Source: Rothia nasimurium (GTDB lineage Bacteria; Actinomycetota; Actinomycetes; Actinomycetales; Micrococcaceae). Taken from it: a stretch of 64,000 bases of DNA. The DNA is taken from the NCBI RefSeq assembly GCF_928381705.1, contig NZ_CAKMSR010000009.1, positions 62,001-126,000 on the forward strand, read 5' to 3'. The translations under genes were made by a program, and so were the position numbers. Shown here in pieces: positions 62,766 through 64,000 of this stretch. The number at the start of each line of letters is the position of its first letter. Positions within the stretch are counted from its first letter, which is position 1. The notes beneath the pieces are model-generated. The model was not told where the DNA came from. It searched no databases and worked only from the letters and a program-made list of their open reading frames with translations.

Positions 62766-62976
62766 AGTTTCCTCTGATGTAGATGGGATGCGAGTGATAG
62801 AAAGTAAAAACTTTCCTCAGCAAATGTAGCACCCGGCCGGTAAGAGCGCGAGAACTGCGTGAGAATAGCCGGTGAACGGGGCGTGTCGTCCACGCTTTGA
62901 AAAGGTTGTGTGAGGGAGAAGGAGTGAGGACGCCCCAGCTCAGCTCTAGAAGGAGCTGACGGTTCCGAGCCGGGTA

Positions 62977-63017
62977 ACAAAAAGCCCTTCCTTTCTGTTG
63001 GAAGAAAGGAAGGGCTT
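62977..63017 (-). terminator. Rho-independent terminator of the tRNA-Lys locus
   Basis: Perfect 15-base arms (62982-62996 and 63003-63017) with a 6-base loop, followed on the minus strand by TTTTTGTT. It begins 7 bases after the 3' end of the tRNA fragment, the usual place for a tRNA terminator. Confidence 0.92.
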
Positions 63018-63023
63018 GTTCTG

Positions 63024-63064
63024 TAGGGCCTGCGGGGCTTGAACCCGCGACCAAGGGATTAGAG
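63024..63064 (-). tRNA. 3' part of a tRNA-Lys gene (probable attachment site)
   Basis: On the minus strand the segment reads CTCTAATCCCTTGGTCGCGG, then GTTCAAGCCCCGCAGGCCCTA. It contains a full T-arm (GCGGG TTCAAGC CCCGC), the 3' acceptor strand AGGCCCT with discriminator A, and the 3' side of the anticodon arm. It looks most like tRNA-Lys(CTT), with one T missing in the anticodon loop. No matching 5' half (AGGGCCT acceptor strand or D-arm) exists upstream within the window. A native terminator follows. It fits a tRNA 3' end left at one junction of an integrated element that lies to the right. Confidence 0.65.
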
Positions 63065-63663
63065 ATACAGGGTTTCGCCAATGTTTATCTATGCTTCTAT
63101 ATATGCGCTTGACTAGCTGAAACACTATATTTCCACCATTAGACCATTCGGGAAAATTCGCCTATATATCTCTGTTTTCGTTGGGTGGCGTAAAGATCGG
63201 TGTCAGTCAACGGGCATATTCCTCCCCTAGCACCAGGGCATAGACGGCGCTGGACTCCCCGGTTGCATGTTTCCACAGGTCGAGGGTTTCCATGGGGTCA
63301 AGCCTCCACTAAGCCGACATTGATAGCAGGTGCACAGAGGCTCCTTCCATGAGGTCTACTTTCCGGTAAACAGGTGACTTTATGAAGGTACACCCTGTGC
63401 TGACATGCGGCTTCCATCGCCGGTTCATAGTGGTTAAATACAGGCTTGCAACTTGCTACCAAAGTGCATTGGTTCCAAATCGTGCAAACATAAAGTCAGC
63501 AAAGAGCGTAATCCCATTGCACACGCTAATCATTGCGCAAACCCAACCATCCCGTCACGACATGTTGAGAAGCAAATAACGTCACCATGCTCATGACCGG
63601 AGCGCAGAAGATAACTCTGAATTTACTCTCCAGTCATTCGACCTTGCTTGACAGTTCCTTTAG
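63065..63663. other. Low-GC region without a recognisable gene
   Basis: About 600 bases, AT-rich from 63070 to 63190. A short minus-strand frame at about 63208-63309 (WRLDPMETLDLWKHATGESS, then AVYALVLGEEYAR) looks like a decayed coding fragment but is too short to name. No integrase, repeat or RNA is recognised. Confidence 0.4.
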
Positions 63664-64000
63664 CTACTCATCATTATTCTCAGCTACACTCTCTGAAGGG
63701 GCAGCTTTACTGCCAAGCAAAAAAGCTGAAACGACGGCGGCTAAGTTCAAGCCAGTAATCGTTGCTGCAGCTGTCGGATGGCCTAGGCACAAAGCTAATA
63801 TAGCACAACCCAACACAGCCAAAACTGCAAACAATCCGAAACGTTGCCCAGTTTTAGTTACTACAAATCTATTGTTCTGCTCTGTGGTAATAGCAGTTTC
63901 TCGAAAGTTTGCTTCCTGGGTTTCCAGGGCATGACGGTGCTGCTGCTCCTTAACGGCCATCTCGACTATTTTGCCAGGCAAATTGCTATCTACCTGTTTA
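63664..64000 (-). CDS. DUF2335 membrane protein (5' end outside window)
   Basis: A frame open to the window edge. The visible part holds the DUF2335 pattern LPGKIVEMAVKEQQHRHALE followed by two membrane helices (FGLFAVLAVLGCAILALCLG and ITGLNLAAVVSAFLLG) and an acidic tail. Function is unknown; the family occurs in phages, plasmids and genomic islands as well as chromosomes. A TTG at 63981 could be a start but the frame continues upstream (KQVDSN), so the gene is probably longer. Lower GC than the chromosome supports an acquired origin. Confidence 0.7.
   Translation of the reverse strand, partial: KQVDSNLPGKIVEMAVKEQQHRHALETQEANFRETAITTEQNNRFVVTKTGQRFGLFAVLAVLGCAILALCLGHPTAAATITGLNLAAVVSAFLLGSKAAPSESVAENNDE

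Noticed and set aside
62613..62980. A minus-strand frame upstream of the esterase extending its N-terminus.
   Set aside because: It is out of frame with the signal peptide and hydrolase; the ATG at 62765 with a clear signal peptide is the real start.
63024..63064. A suppressor tRNA: the fragment's anticodon loop can be read as CUA, which would decode the amber codon in the subtilase gene.
   Set aside because: The sequence lacks a 5' acceptor strand and D-arm, so it cannot fold into a tRNA; the loop is more simply a tRNA-Lys loop missing one T or a recombination junction.

Overview
The window is about 62% GC chromosome from a high-GC Gram-positive bacterium, most likely a member of the Micrococcaceae close to Rothia. 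The main reason is the long actinobacterial gene order on the minus strand: rip1, ispG, DUF4081 acetyltransferase, proS, rimP-nusA-ylxR-infB-rbfA-truB-ribF, rpsO-pnp-M16 protease-dapB-dapA-rnj, ftsK-pgsA-cinA-clgR-DUF3046-recA-recX, and the rpsB-tsf-pyrH-frr-cdsA group. A LuxS/Pfs pair, pyruvate formate-lyase and several secreted LGFP-repeat proteins fit a facultatively anaerobic oral or animal coccus. The genus is inferred, not proven.

Layout. 1-11.7 kb: recombination (recX, recA with an SOS box), the ClgR regulator, phospholipid synthesis, the FtsK translocase, RNase J and lysine/DAP synthesis. 12-15.1 kb: an accessory stretch with a surface O-acyltransferase and an AbiEi-like/PD-(D/E)XK gene bracketed by palindromic repeats. 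15.4-19.6 kb: M16 protease, PNPase and S15. 20.5-22.6 kb: plus-strand luxS-mtnN and an aldo/keto reductase. 22.8-31.9 kb: FAD synthesis and the translation/ribosome-maturation operon. 32-40 kb: DUF4439 protein, TauE permease, proS, an LGFP secreted protein, an acetyltransferase and ispG. 40.3-47.9 kb: the MEP/site-2-protease block (ispG, rip1, dxr) interrupted by a low-GC DUF3800 gene and by a plus-strand anaerobic cassette (pflB, a separate glycyl-radical protein, pflA). 48-54.3 kb: esterase, ABC exporter, GlsB, acetate symporter and a DivIVA-like protein. 54.3-58.5 kb: cdsA-frr-pyrH-tsf-rpsB with a long, hairpin-rich leader. 59-62.8 kb: an M23-like protein and two secreted hydrolases that both carry a disabling lesion. 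62.98-64 kb: the 3' end of a tRNA-Lys gene with its terminator, then low-GC DNA with a DUF2335 membrane protein, which looks like the left end of an integrated element.

Notable points. (1) Pyruvate formate-lyase is split: pflB stops exactly where the glycyl-radical domain should begin, and that domain is a separate 83-residue gene with its own ribosome binding site. (2) Intergenic regions hold several families of palindromic repeats. One family (four copies of 97-166 bp) shows compensatory changes in its stems, so its fold appears to be selected. (3) ylxR has no ATG, GTG or TTG start. (4) A subtilase has an in-frame amber codon just after its signal peptide, and the neighbouring esterase has a one-base frameshift. 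Most other plus-strand genes are accessory insertions in an otherwise conserved minus-strand chromosome segment.
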